Source of the DNA: Hyaloraphidium curvatum
Taxonomy: Eukaryota; Monoblepharomycota; Hyaloraphidiomycetes; Hyaloraphidiales; Hyaloraphidiaceae
Direction of reading: 5' to 3'
Assembly (NCBI GenBank): GCA_025558095.1
Contig: JAIVFI010000006.1
Coordinates: 845,728 to 909,727 of the forward strand
Length of the DNA: 64,000 nt
Shown: positions 28,842 to 39,464 of the stretch, one piece after another
How positions within the stretch are numbered: the first letter of the stretch is position 1
How the letters are laid out: every line of letters begins with the position of its first letter
Made by a program: the position numbers and the translations under genes
The notes under the pieces: generated by a model
Databases searched by the model: none
Told to the model about the DNA's origin: nothing
What the model saw: only the letters and a program-made list of their open reading frames with translations

Positions 28842-31431
28842 ATGAAGAAGTTCTTCGGCATCGGCCGGCGGAAGGAGGACAAGGATGCGCGGCAGCCCCC
28901 GCAGCCGGCCCCCGCTCCCGCGGCGCCCGCACCGAAGGCCCCCGAGCTCACGAAGGACGATGCGGCGTACTGGCGCGCACGGCTCGAGGGGTACACGGAG
29001 CTCAAGGCGGAGGGCCAGGCCATCGGCGACAGCGGGGTCCGCGCGTTGGCTGAGGCGCTGAGGAGCAACTCGACGCTCACCACCTTGTGGCTGGACAACA
29101 ACTCGATCGGGGACGAGGGCGCTCGCGCGCTGGCGGCGGTGCTGAAGGGGAATTTAGCACTTGCTGGCCTGAGCCTGAGCAGCAATTCCTTCGGGGACGA
29201 GGGCGCCCGCGCGCTCCTTTCCTCGCTCGAGCTCAACCCGTCACTGACGAGGCTGGACTTGGCCAACAACGGAATCTCCGACGCGCTGCTCGAGGAGATC
29301 AAGAAGGTCGTCAGCGATCCGCGGAGGAAGGAGAGGGCACTGCAGAACCGCATGTGCCCTACGTGCAAAATGTGGCCGAAACTGATGGGCTTTGATTACT
29401 GTTCCAGGTCTTGTGCAAAACTGGGCCAGCAAGGGCACGCGAGAGCCGCTCCTGCGCCGACGAAGGATGATGCGCCGTATTGGCGTGCGCGACTTGCGGG
29501 GAAGACGACGTTCGAGCCGGAGGGCGAGGCCATTGGCGACAGCGGGGTCCGCGCGCTGGCAGACGCGCTGAGGGGCAACTCGACTCTTAAAACACTGGAC
29601 CTGGACGAGAACTCCATCGGGGTCGCCGGTGCCCGCGCAATTGCGGAGACGCTGAAGTGGAACTCGGTGCTGGCCACCCTGTTGCTGAAGAACAACTCCA
29701 TTGGGGACGAGGGCGCCCGCGCGCTCCTTTCCTCGCTTGAGCTCAACCCGTCACTGACGAGGCTGGACTTGGCCAACAACGGAATCTCCGACGCGCTGCT
29801 CGAGGAGATCAAGAAGGCCGTCAGCGATCCGGGGAGGAAGGGGAGGGCGCTGCAGAACCGCATGTGCCCTACGTGCAAAATGATGCCGAAACTGATGGGC
29901 TTTGATTACTGCTCCAGGCCTTGTGCAAAGGTGGCCATGCAAGGGCACGGGATCCAGAAGGCCGTCGAGGATCCGGGGAGGAAAGATAGGGTGTTGCTGA
30001 TGCAGAACGACCTCGAGATTGAACGAAACGGGGTCTCCGAGCGCGCGCGGGGAGGGGAACGAGCGAGGGAAGCCGATCGAGCGCGGGAGACCGAGCACTT
30101 GCGGGAGGCCGAGCTGGCGCGGGAGGCCGAGCGGCGGAGAATCGAGGCCGAGCAGCAGGCCGCGCGGCAACGTCAGCGTGAAGCAGCCGAGGACGAAGCC
30201 CGCCGGAAGCAGGAGCAGCTCGAAGACGAGGCCCGGGCACGGCAGGCCCGGGAGCGCGAGGCCGAGCTCGCCCGACGGCTGGAACAGGTCAAGCTGCGGG
30301 AGGAGGAGGCGGAGCGCAAGATCGCTGAGGCGCAGGAGATGGCCAAGCAGGCTCGCGGGGACAGCGGTTACGACCCCGCGATCACCCCCCGCCCCGCCGA
30401 CCCGGCCTCGCCCGCGGGCGAGCGCGGCAGCACCCGCAGCAGCCACGAGATCTCCCCCGCGCACCTCGAGCAGGGCCGTTTCCTCGGCGCCGGTGGCTTC
30501 GGCACCGTGATCGAGGGCACCTACCAGAAGCACACCCGTGTGGCGCTCAAGATGATCCACGGGTCGAACCTGCGGGGGCGGCAGCTCGAGAAGGCGATTG
30601 CGGAGCTGGAGAGGGAGATGGACGTGTGGTCACGGCTGCCTTACCACGTCAATGGTGACTCGACTTCCTTTCTTAGTCCCGATCTGGATTCTGACCGCGT
30701 GCTTGCCAGTGCTCCCGCTCATGGGATGGTGCCGTGACCCGCTCTGCCTCGTCACACTTCTGATGCCCGGCGGGACGGCCAAGAACTACCTCGGCTCGCT
30801 GCAACCCAAACCCTGGGACCCGCGCGCGGTGCACCGGCTTCTGTTCCAAGTCGCGCTTGGGATGAACCACTTGCACTCGCTGCCGACGCCAATCCTCCAT
30901 CTCGATCTGAAGGGGGACAACGTGCTTGTCGATGAGAACGGGGTGGCCAAGATCTCGGACTTTGGGATGTCCAAGATCCGGGCGACGGCGTCGCTGCACT
31001 CCACGAAGCGGTCGGGAGGGACGCCGGTGTTCATGGCCCCCGAGAGTGAGCCCCCCCGGCGCGCTAGCACGCCTCCTCGAGCGCTGACGTACTTTCCTTG
31101 CTCAGCCTTTGCTCGGCCCAGGCCTAAGCCCGGCACCGCCACCGACGTCTACGCCTTCGCCATGACCATGTGGGAGCTCCTCTCCGAGGGCGACATCCCC
31201 CTCGGCGACGAGCTCATGGACGAGGACCTCATGGTCCCCGGGCACGGCGTCGACATGGAGGCGTTCGGCGCGCGGCTCCGTACCGATCCCTCGTTCAGGC
31301 CCGAGAGGCCGAGGGGGTTGCCGGATGCGACGTGGGGGCTGATGACGAGGTGCTGGGCCTTGGATGCGGGGGAGAGGCCGGGGTTCGGGGAGGTCGCGGA
31401 CGAGCTGAAGAGGATCCTCGACGGGCCGTGA
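28842..31431 (+). CDS. LRR - zinc cluster - coiled-coil - protein kinase (non-RD), paralogue 2
   Basis: Exons 28842-30654, 30710-31045 and 31106-31431 give 824 residues; exons 2 and 3 have exactly the lengths seen in paralogue 1. MKKFFGIGRRKED is followed by two tandem 170-residue units. Each has a TKDDA(A/P)YWRARL cap, four RI-type LRRs and a Cys cluster (MCPTC...FDYCSR.CAK) that looks like a small zinc site. A long Arg/Glu coiled coil and the kinase domain follow (GAGGFGTV, VALKMI, HLDLKGDN, DFGMSK, APE, DVYAFAM). The loop is HLD, so non-RD. The zinc clusters and duplication are absent from paralogue 1. The same 5' element lies upstream. A cytosolic sensor kinase is inferred; substrates are unknown. 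Confidence 0.88.
28950..29950 (+). repeat. Internal tandem duplication, 510-bp unit, in kinase 2
   Basis: Unit A (28950-29459) and unit B (29460-29950) code for the same cap-LRR-zinc-cluster module. The 3' ~210 bases (29211-29420 versus 29721-29930) are almost identical in DNA, whereas the 5' parts have diverged. The period of 510 bases keeps the frame. The uneven divergence suggests recent gene conversion in the 3' half. Confidence 0.85.
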
Positions 31432-31549
31432 GCTGCCAGGACGAGTCCGCGTGCTTTACACTATCGGCTTCGTACTCATGAGGTATTCCGTGCTATACTG
31501 CTAGTTCTACGCCATCGTGTCCCCAATGAGGGTCTTACGCTAGCTGGCT

Positions 31550-32155
31550 TCACTCAGATCCCTCAGAAGACCGATCATCGGGGCCCGGACGGGCCCGTAA
31601 GTCATCCGCATTAAACACGTACGGGTTGTCGTCCCCGTCGTAGTCATCCTCGTACTCGGACGACGTCTCGCTCTCGGGCCCAAACAGGTCGTCGTCCGTG
31701 CCGTCGCAGTCCGGGCTCATGGCCGTCTTGGCGAGCTCCCACTCCTCCTCTGCCGCCGTGCAGCTCCACCATGTATGCTCCACGTCGTCCCGCCCTTTGA
31801 TACACAGCTTCAGGTGGCCGACCGCGTTTTCGTACAGCTCGCAGAGGTCGAGCGCGCCGCGGCCCTTCTTGTAACGGTCCCACAGGGCGTTCACGTGGGC
31901 GTTTGCGGCATTTCCGTCGCGGAAGGACTTTTCCCGCTCGAGGAGCGGTTTCTTGTGCGCGCGCTTGGGGAACACGCTGAGATGCATGACGAGGGAGGGC
32001 ACGGCGGCCAGGCGCGGTCCGCGGCTCGCGGCGGGCGCGGCCTTTGCCGGCGCGGGCTTCGGCGCCGGCTCCGCGCGGGCGGCGGACGTTTTGGTCCTTT
32101 TCGGGGCCCGGTTGCCCGAAACCGGGGCCGGCTCGGTTTCGGAACGCTTAGGCAT
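31550..32155 (-). CDS. Uncharacterised protein, basic N-terminus and acidic C-terminus
   Basis: I do not recognise this 201-residue, single-exon protein. The N-terminal ~60 residues are rich in Lys, Arg, Ala and Pro with nuclear-localisation-like clusters (PKRSETEPAP, RAPKRTKTSAA). A compact middle (VMHLSVFPKRAHKKPLLERE, NALWDRYKKGRGALDLCELY, GHLKLCIKGRDDVEHTWWSC) looks folded. The C-terminal ~50 residues are strongly acidic (DCDGTDDDLFGPESETSSEY). The layout fits a nuclear chromatin- or nucleic-acid-associated protein, but that is inference. ATG at 32155 was chosen because the frame upstream starts only with TTG. Confidence 0.55.
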   Translation of the reverse strand: MPKRSETEPAPVSGNRAPKRTKTSAARAEPAPKPAPAKAAPAASRGPRLAAVPSLVMHLSVFPKRAHKKPLLEREKSFRDGNAANAHVNALWDRYKKGRGALDLCELYENAVGHLKLCIKGRDDVEHTWWSCTAAEEEWELAKTAMSPDCDGTDDDLFGPESETSSEYEDDYDGDDNPYVFNADDLRARPGPDDRSSEGSE

Positions 32156-32268
32156 TTGGACGGATGTCGGGGACCCGCGTCCCTTCCTTGCGCCGCCGAC
32201 ATGAGTCAAGGCTCATCTTCCAACCAACCAGCACAGCTCATCCAATCTAGGTTCCAATCCAGGTCCAT

Positions 32269-34510
32269 TTAGCTCCCACCGCCCTCCCGCGCCGTCCACA
32301 CCCTGACCCCGCACACCTCGTGCCTCTGGCACAGCCCCCCCGTCGCCGCCGTGAACCCCACGCACGCCTCCTCCCCGACCGCCGCCGCCAGATCCACCTT
32401 TGCCGCGAGCACCCGCCTGTAGTCTCTCCCCCTGAGCGTCGGCACCGGATCCGCGTCCGCCGGCGGGCCGCATTCCTCCCCCTCGAGCAGGCACACGTTC
32501 GGGTCCGCGGGGAGCTCGGTGAGGTACACCGCGAGCTCGCCGGTGGGAGCGGAGTATGCGATGCGGGAGTAGTATAGGGTGCCGTCGTTGAGCTTGGGGA
32601 GGTGGGTGGTGCAGGCGACGGCGAGGCGGTGGTGCGCGGCGAGGGGGGAGCCCGAGGGGGGGACCATGAGGGCGATGTGGTTGCCGTTGGGGTCGTCCGC
32701 GCGGTCCTTCGATTCTGGGAACCGCGTGGGATCAACATGGCGAAGGAGGCGAGGTGCATCGAGGAGATGGGCTCACCGTAGGTATCGAACTCGACCGCCA
32801 CCGCGCGCCTCAACCCGCCGTACCCCAGCTCCGCCCCGCCCGTCCCCAACGCCATCGGCCCCTCTTCGTGATCCCCGTGCAGCACGAACGCGAACCCGTC
32901 CGCGCCGCCGCCGTCGATCCGGAACGCGAACTCGGCGAGCCAGCTCGCGTCCGTGCGGAGGAGGGGGATGGCGAAGAAGGAGCCGCGCTGGTCGTTGGTC
33001 GGCGGGGTGAGCTGCACGGAGAGGATGGGGTGTCGGGAGATGGGGGTGGGGCCGTGCAGGAGGGAGAGTTCGGCGGAGCCTGGTACCGGGCGGCAAGGAT
33101 GAGATTGAATGGCGGATAGTAAGCCACGGCGCGAGACGTACCATTGAGGACGGCGAGCAGCCCCGTGTCGTCGGACGACGGCCGCACGGGCAGCTCAAAG
33201 ACGAGCTCCATGCCGTCGGGCGCGGGGCACGGCGTGTCATCCGGGTCTGCCTCGCCGCCGGTGCCGAGCTCGCCCCGAGCCTTCCGCCACTCGACCGACC
33301 CGCTGACCCGCCCGACGTTCTCGGCCTCCCCGCCCGCCTCGCCCGCCAGAAAGGCGGCCTCGAAGTGGTCCGCGTCCAGCTGCCTCCGCCGCGCGGCCTC
33401 GGCCCCTCCCCCCCCCGCCGCCGTCAACGCCTCCCCGTTCACGTGCTCCACCAATCGTGCCAACGCCTCCTCCGAACACCGCGTCCGCCTCGCCCGCACC
33501 CCCTCCCAGTCCCGCGAGTACTTCCTGATCACGTCCTGCACCCCCTGGCCAGTGAAGGCAAACACGTACGACAGCTTCTTCCCCCACCCGCGCTCGTACA
33601 GCAGCGGCGCGTCCCACGCGTCCTCGCACGGGTCCATGTGGAGGTACCGCCCGCCCCCCGCGCCGTCCTCGATCCACACCTCGCACCACACGTGGTCCGT
33701 CGAGTCGAGAACCCATCGCGCGTCGAAGCCCAGGGAGCGGAGGCACAGGGCGAAGCAGTTTGCCCACTCGCCGCAGCGGCCGCGCCGGCTCTCGAGGAGC
33801 TTCACGGGGTCGTTGTACCGCGGGAAGCGGGTCACGGAACGGCAGTCCGGGCACGCGTACGACTCGACGCGCCGCGCGCCGTGCCGCAGGTCCTCGGGGG
33901 TGGGCTCGGCCATGCCCTTGGACTCCATCCGCGCCGGCTCGCAGCCGCAGGAAGAGCAGGGCGGCGCGTTGACCCAGGTGAAGAACTCGGCCTTGAACCA
34001 CCGCATTGCGGCTTTCGCCAGGGCCGCGAAGAAGTCGTCGCCCTCGGCCAGCGTCGAGAGCACCTCCTCGTGGAAGCGGTCCACGGGCATCGCGTTCCGC
34101 GCGGCCTCCTGCGCGGCGTCCGAGTCGTAGAACTTGCGGGCGTGCGCGACGTGGTGCCGCAGCAGCACGAGCATGTCGCGCTCGCCGAAGGCGGCGTCGG
34201 CGGCGGCCTTCTTGTCGGCCTGCGCCTTGAGGAAGCGCTGTGTGATGGATGCCGCGATGGCGTCCGCAGAGAGGTCCGCGGGGGGCGCTTCCGGGCCTCC
34301 AGGTGGCGTCAGCAATGGCTGCCGTTCCGCAGGCGCTATTTCCGCGGGACCATTTGGCGCCGGTTCCGAGAGGGACGCGTCCGCGGGATCCGAAACGTCG
34401 GGCCGGGTGTCCTCTCCCGGAGCGTCCGGGGGTCCGTTCGGCACGTCGGGGACCCCCGAGTCGGCCGGCATGTCATACTGCCGTTTGACGGCGGGGTCTA
34501 TAGGCGGCAT
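32269..34510 (-). CDS. PNG1: Peptide:N-glycanase with C-terminal L-type lectin domain
   Basis: Exons 34510-33142, 33079-32777 and 32714-32269 give 705 residues. After ~90 disordered residues, the transglutaminase-like PNGase core has the zinc cysteines (PCSSCGCE, YACPDC) and the triad: Cys in RRGRCGEWANCF, His in STDHVWCEVW and Asp in YLHMDPCEDAWD, then YERGWGKKLSYVFAF. The family removes N-glycans from misfolded glycoproteins during ER-associated degradation, in the cytosol. Instead of a PUB or PAW module, the last ~270 residues form a legume/L-type lectin-like domain (FAFRIDGGGADGFAFVLHG, VAVEFDTYESKDRADDPNGN HIALMV), with the metal/sugar-site Asp and Asn in place. The exon junctions fall inside these motifs and restore them precisely. 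The fusion is unusual. Confidence 0.88.
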
Positions 34511-34664
34511 TTCCGCCCGTGTCGGGTTGGGAGCGAGAGCAGGGAGACGAGGAACAAGGGACTCGCGCCGAAGTCAGCAAGCTCCAGTCCGCGCGATCCG
34601 AGTTCAAGTCCGTTCTCCCCAATCTACCCTCTCGGCTTGTCCATATGTACACGCACAATGTCCC

Positions 34665-35634
34665 TCACGCATAGCCCATCTTGGCCAGCCCCGCCTTGGC
34701 CTTGCTGCACCACGACCCCGGGTCCTCGTAACCCGTCGACCCCCAGATCTCCGCCATCGCCGCGCCGCACTCGAGCACTGGGGTGCCGGACCAGCTTGCC
34801 GCCGCGAGGGAGGAGCAGTCCGAGGGGGTGGGGGTCCAGACGCAGTTGGCGCCGTCGGCCGAGACGCAGGCTGGATGCAGGGGAGAGGCGTCAATCGGCT
34901 TCCGGCCACGTCTCGACGGACACCAGAAACCCACCGGGATTCCCGTCCGCGGTCAGCTTCACGGGCGTCAGCAACCCCTCGACGCACACGACCCCCGACC
35001 TGTCCGCCTTCGGCCCCGGCGCCGCCTTGTAGTCCGTCCACGCCGCCCCTTTCCCGGCAATCGCGGAAAGGTACCCCTTCTGCAGCGCCGCGAAGCTCGT
35101 TCCCCTCGGCTGCGCGGCCGGGTACTGCTGCGGCACCGCCGCCGACCCCTTCTTCTCCGCGCTCGCCGTGCACACCTGGCTGAAGGCCGCGCCGTCCGTC
35201 GCCGTGCAGGACAGGGGCTGCACGCAGACCTGGCCCCACTCCGGCCCGTCCGTCGCCTGCTCGCACTGCTGCGGCCCGTTGTTGCTGCAGGCAAACTGCG
35301 CCATGCAGACCTGGCACCCCGGCGACGCGCACGAGCCCAGGTCGGTGAGGTTGCGCTTGAAGCACCAGTTCCAGTCGCACCCCGACGCGCACTGCGCGCC
35401 GAAGTTCTGCCCGCACAGCTCGGCGGGGTCGTTGTAGTCGCACGGCGCGCACTGGAACGCGCCGCCGTCCTTGCACGTCGTCACGGCGACAAAGGCGTTG
35501 GCGCCGCACGGGCGGCCGGTGGTCCCATTGCTCGTGGAGAAGCACGGCCACGACATCTCGCCGCAGCCGGCAGTGGCGCGCTGCGCGCAGAGGACGAGGC
35601 AGAGGAGCGCGAGGAAGAAGGCGGCGGCGGGCAT
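34665..35634 (-). CDS. Secreted cysteine-rich protein
   Basis: Exons 35634-34935 and 34870-34665 give 301 residues. MPAAAFFLALLCLVLCAQRATA is a signal peptide. The mature protein has more than twenty cysteines in a loosely repeated arrangement (CKDGGAFQCAPCDYND, CASGCDWNWCFKRNLTD, CASPGCQVCMAQFAC, CEQATDGPEWGQVC), which must form disulfides outside the cell. The intron has a GTGGGT donor and restores a frame reading GNPACVSADGANCVW. No enzymatic family is recognised. It could be a cell-wall, adhesive or carbohydrate-binding protein. Confidence 0.75.
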
Positions 35635-35870
35635 CGTGCGCGGGGTGGGAGGGGGAATCGGTGCGCCCGGCCGTGGCGCAGCTGAAAACCCGCCCGGCCG
35701 GCGTTCGGACCCGCTTTCATCCCACGTCCTTCCGGACTAAAAGCAACATGGGGTGCTTGCGGAACACGCGGGAGCTTAGTGCTCATCTTGATTCGGATTT
35801 GACAACGTGACGACACAGTTTCCCACTTTACGGCTCGTTCCAAAGCGCGGCGATCGGCCGTCCCATCGAA

Positions 35871-38694
35871 TCACGCCGACACCGTCAGCCTCGCCGTCGC
35901 CGAGCTAGCCCCATAGAGCTGCGTCGCCGCGGCCGATATCGCAACGTTGTTGATCCCCAGCCTCGCCCTCGCCGGGATCCTGTACCCCACGCTCGCCACC
36001 CCGGCCGCGTTGGTCGTCGCGCGGCCCACCACCGCCCCGGCGATCCGGAACACCACCGCCTGCCCCGCCACCGGCGGCCCCGCGGCCGTGAAAGCACGAA
36101 GGGTGGCGGACAGCGTCACCGTGCGGGTCCTCCTCCCGGCGGTGTTGCGCCCCGCCAGCCTCGTCTCGGCAAACACCCGCAAAGCCCACTCGGCGTTCGA
36201 AGGCGCCGCACCGTCGCCCCCGCCGAAGCTGGCCAGCACAGCATGCCGCATGCTCTGTACTATCGGCACCCGCCACGCCAGCCTCGCCGTCCCCGCGGCG
36301 TCGGTGGCGGCGTTCCCGGCGGCGACCCCGGCGATCTGGAAAATGACCTGCTGCCCGGCGACAGCGGTGCCGTTGTCGAACCGCACCGTGGCCAAAAGGG
36401 TGACCATGTTGCCCCTCCGCGCGACGGGGGCCGAGACGGAGATGCGGGTGCCGGCGGCGGGCAGCACTGCGACGTACGAGGTGTACACGACGCCCCTGTT
36501 GGTCGCGTGGATGGCGACGATGGTGCGCTCGCGGGCGTACCCGAAGCGAATGAAAAAGTCGTGCGCCAGCTGGCCCGAAGGAACCGAGACCAACTGCGGG
36601 ATGGTGACCAGGCCGGGGTTGTCCGTCGTCAGCGCGACGACCGTGTCGCCGTACCCGAAGCCGCCAAGCCTGACCCGCATGAGCACCTGGAACCCGGACT
36701 GCGCGCTGTACGGGAAGCTGGCGTCGGCGGGGTTGAGCTCAAGCAGCCTCGCGTAGACGGTGATCTTGCCCCGGCTCCAGGAGTAGTTGTTGCTGTCCTC
36801 GGGGCCGGGGAACGCCACCCCAGAGATGGGCGCCCGCGCGCCGTTGTCGGCCGAGGCGATGACCAGGAAATACTCGCCGCCATTTGCATACCACGGCATC
36901 CTCAGGGTGAGCGACACGAGGTCGGGGTCGAAGTGGGAGAAGCGCCCCAGGCGGTTGGGCCACTCGATCCTCGCGACCTCGTGGAACTCGCCCCCGACAA
37001 AGGTGCGCGTCTTGCTGATGTACACGTCCAGTCTCGCGGTGAGCTCCCTCGTGCCGAGGTTCTCGACCAGGAACCGGGACAGGGTGAAGTCGGTCCCGGC
37101 GAGCACGGTGGTGGGGAACTCGGCGTCGGCAAAGTGCTGGTAGCCGTCGGGGCGGAAGAGGTAGGCGCCCTGGTCGTCGCGCGATATTGCGCGCGAGGGG
37201 TGCAGCGCCCGCGCGCCTTCGGCGTCGTCGGCGAAAAGGTAAGGCCACCCGCGGTACCTGCATTGGGCGCGTCATCGTCAGCATTCCGGGACGAGAACCC
37301 ACACGGGGATGCACCCACGGGTCCTCGTAGTAGTTCATCGTCGCCGCGCCGTAGAAGTTGTGCGCCAGCCCCAGCGCGTGCCCCAGCTCGTGCAGCAGCG
37401 TCTGCCTCAGGCTGTGCACCCCCTGCCCGCCGTTGTAGATCCACTCCATGTCCAGCGTCCAGCCGAACGCGGGGTTGAGCAGGATGTCGGCCTCGATGAT
37501 GCGGCCGCCGGCCGCGCGGACGACGCAGTTGGCGAGGTCGTTGGGGCCCCACGTGAAGCCGTAGATGCGCTGCGCGTCGGGGGTGGAGACCCAGCCGGCC
37601 ATGTCGCTCAAGCCGTTGCCGAACGAGTAGGTGCCGCTGGGGACGGTGATGCGGAAGACGTCGACGAAGCGGTTCCACTGCTCCATCTGCGAGACGTCGA
37701 CGTAGTAGTAGTTGCCGAACGAGGTGGGGAAGGGGTTGAAAAACAGGGGGGCGTTGGACGGGATGGTGGTGACGTAGCGGGACTGCAGGCGGTTGCCCGA
37801 TACGGCGGCGGCGGGGGGCGGGTACGTGACGTTCAGGTTGCTTGCCGGGTCCTCGACCGTCCCGGCGCCCGGCCTGGCATCCGCGGCTGCGGCAGGTCGG
37901 TTCGGACCGTGGAGGCGGCGGAACTCCTCGAGCGTCATTGCGTCGGCCGGCACCTCCACCTGGCCGTCCCTCGCCACGTACTCTTCGGGCGTCTGGAAAA
38001 CGGGCCTGATGATCCTCGGATCGTCCGCGGCGGGCTTGTCGTGCCCCATCTTGGGCTCCGCCTTGATCTCCCCCATGCGGTCCCGGATGAAGGCTCTGAC
38101 GTCGTCGATCCCCGCAGGCCTGGGCGGCCCGGCGCGCTTGCGCAGCCCGCCGGCGTCGCGCGCCCTCGACACCGTGCCGTCGGCGTCGGCCACCAGCATC
38201 GGCCCGCCGCCTACCTCCGTGATTGCGCTGCCAGCGATTTCGAACTGGCCCTGGGTCAGGCCGACGACGGGGGTGCCCTGCAGCGGGCCGGCGGGGCTGA
38301 GCAGGAGCAGGTACCGCCCGCCGACCTGCGGGCGCGGCACGCCGGCCAGATACACCTCGATGCCGTCGATCGTGCCGCCGAAGTACGTGAGGTTGAGCAG
38401 CGCCGGCGGCGGGTTGGGCACGGCGGGGCCGGGGGAGAGGACGTCGAGGGCGCCGAAGGCAAAGTCGGTGAGGACGTGCTGGCCGTGCGGCCCGGCGGTG
38501 CGCGAGGTGGCGGCGACGACGGTGCCCGCAATCACGGCCGCCGAGTCGCGGAGGGCGGCGCGGAACGGCAGCGGCACCACGGAGGCGGCGTCGGCGGCGG
38601 CCGCGAAGATGGCGATGGCCGCCCCGACCAGCGCGGCTGTGGCGGCCCACGCGGCGGCACCCCCGCGGCGAGGAGATCCGAGGCCGCCCATCAT
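35871..38694 (-). CDS. Secreted metzincin-type zinc metalloprotease with Ig-like repeats
   Basis: Exons 38694-37319 and 37257-35871 give 920 residues. An N-terminal signal/anchor (ATAALVGAAIAIFAAAADA) leads into a ~300-residue pro-region. The catalytic part contains TLLHELGHALGLAHN, the extended HExxHxxGxxH zinc motif of metzincins, then a Met-turn-like TMNYYEDP. The GTGGGT-donor intron lies just after this and joins to YRGWPYLFADDAEG, a matrixin/archaemetzincin-like continuation. The C-terminal half is two or more beta-sandwich repeats of the invasin/BIG type (GTAVAGQQVIFQIAG...AGTARLAW and GPPVAGQAVVFRIAG...AGVASVGY). An extracellular protease with adhesive stalk is inferred; the Ig-like repeats resemble bacterial ones. 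Confidence 0.85.
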
Positions 38695-39088
38695 TGTTGG
38701 TACGGGCGCTGCTGTCGCGGGGGGGCGCGCGCGCAGAGTTGCGGAGGAAGATCCTCGCGCTTGGCCGTGGCTGACGGCCGGTCTGGCCTCGGCACAGCGG
38801 CCCGATCACAGGCCCGCACACGCCCTGATCGCTCGATGAGCGATGCATACGGAGCATCCACAGAGGCGGATGATGCGTGGGAGGTGCCATGTCTTGCACG
38901 GAGCGGCCTCTCAGCTCCTGCCGAGGGCGTTTGGGACCGCATGTCGGAGGGGATCTTCCGCCCCCGGCCGGTCTGCCCGACGGACGGACCGCGTGCTCGG
39001 GTTGCGCCTGACCAGGACGGGACCTTCTACTAGATCCCAAAGCTCACGAAGTCCCAACAGGAATGCAATCCGAGTCCCGCCGCGTAGC
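38695..39088. other. Intergenic region upstream of the metalloprotease
   Basis: 394 bases containing the metalloprotease promoter. No coding frame or RNA gene was recognised; the right end joins the kinase fragment. Confidence 0.4.
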
Positions 39089-39345
39089 TCACAGGCCGTC
39101 GAGGATCATCTTCAGCTCGTGGGCGACCTCCCCGAACGACGGCCGTGCAGCGGCATCAAACGCCCAGCACTTCCGCATGAGCGCCCAAGTGGCGTTGGGG
39201 ATCCGATCCGGGATCTGCGGGCGGAAATCGGGGTCGTTCCGGATCCGGGCATCGAACGCCTCGAGGTCGACGCCGTGCCCGGGGATCACCATGCCCTCGT
39301 CCATGAGCTCTTCGCCGAGGGGGGTGTCGCCCTCGAACAGGAGTT
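39089..39345 (-). pseudogene. C-terminal fragment of an LRR-kinase paralogue
   Basis: The minus strand encodes only the end of a kinase domain: LVELLFEGDTPLGEELMDEG, then MVIPGHGVDLEAFDARI, PNATWALMRKCWAFDAAARP and the terminal EVAHELKMILDGL with stop. It corresponds to about 80 residues of the last exon of the kinases at 20.2 and 28.8 kb and is closest to the latter (IPLGDELMDEDL, PGHGVDMEAF). Everything before the WELL motif is missing, including the Gly loop, catalytic loop and DFG, and no acceptor or upstream exon is seen. It is a truncated relic left by deletion or a partial duplication. Confidence 0.75.
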
Positions 39346-39464
39346 CTACAAGGCCGAGGCTGGGCAGCCCGGGTCAACAGCATGTTCGGATTCCTTGGTC
39401 GGACCGTTGCTCGCTGATCGTAGAAACTCAGCTCTATTCGGGCATCGGTGGCCAGCCCTTACAT

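Noticed and set aside
20161-31431. The two LRR kinases read as membrane receptor kinases
   Set aside because: Neither has a signal peptide or membrane helix between LRRs and kinase; a charged coiled coil occupies that place. They are treated as cytosolic.
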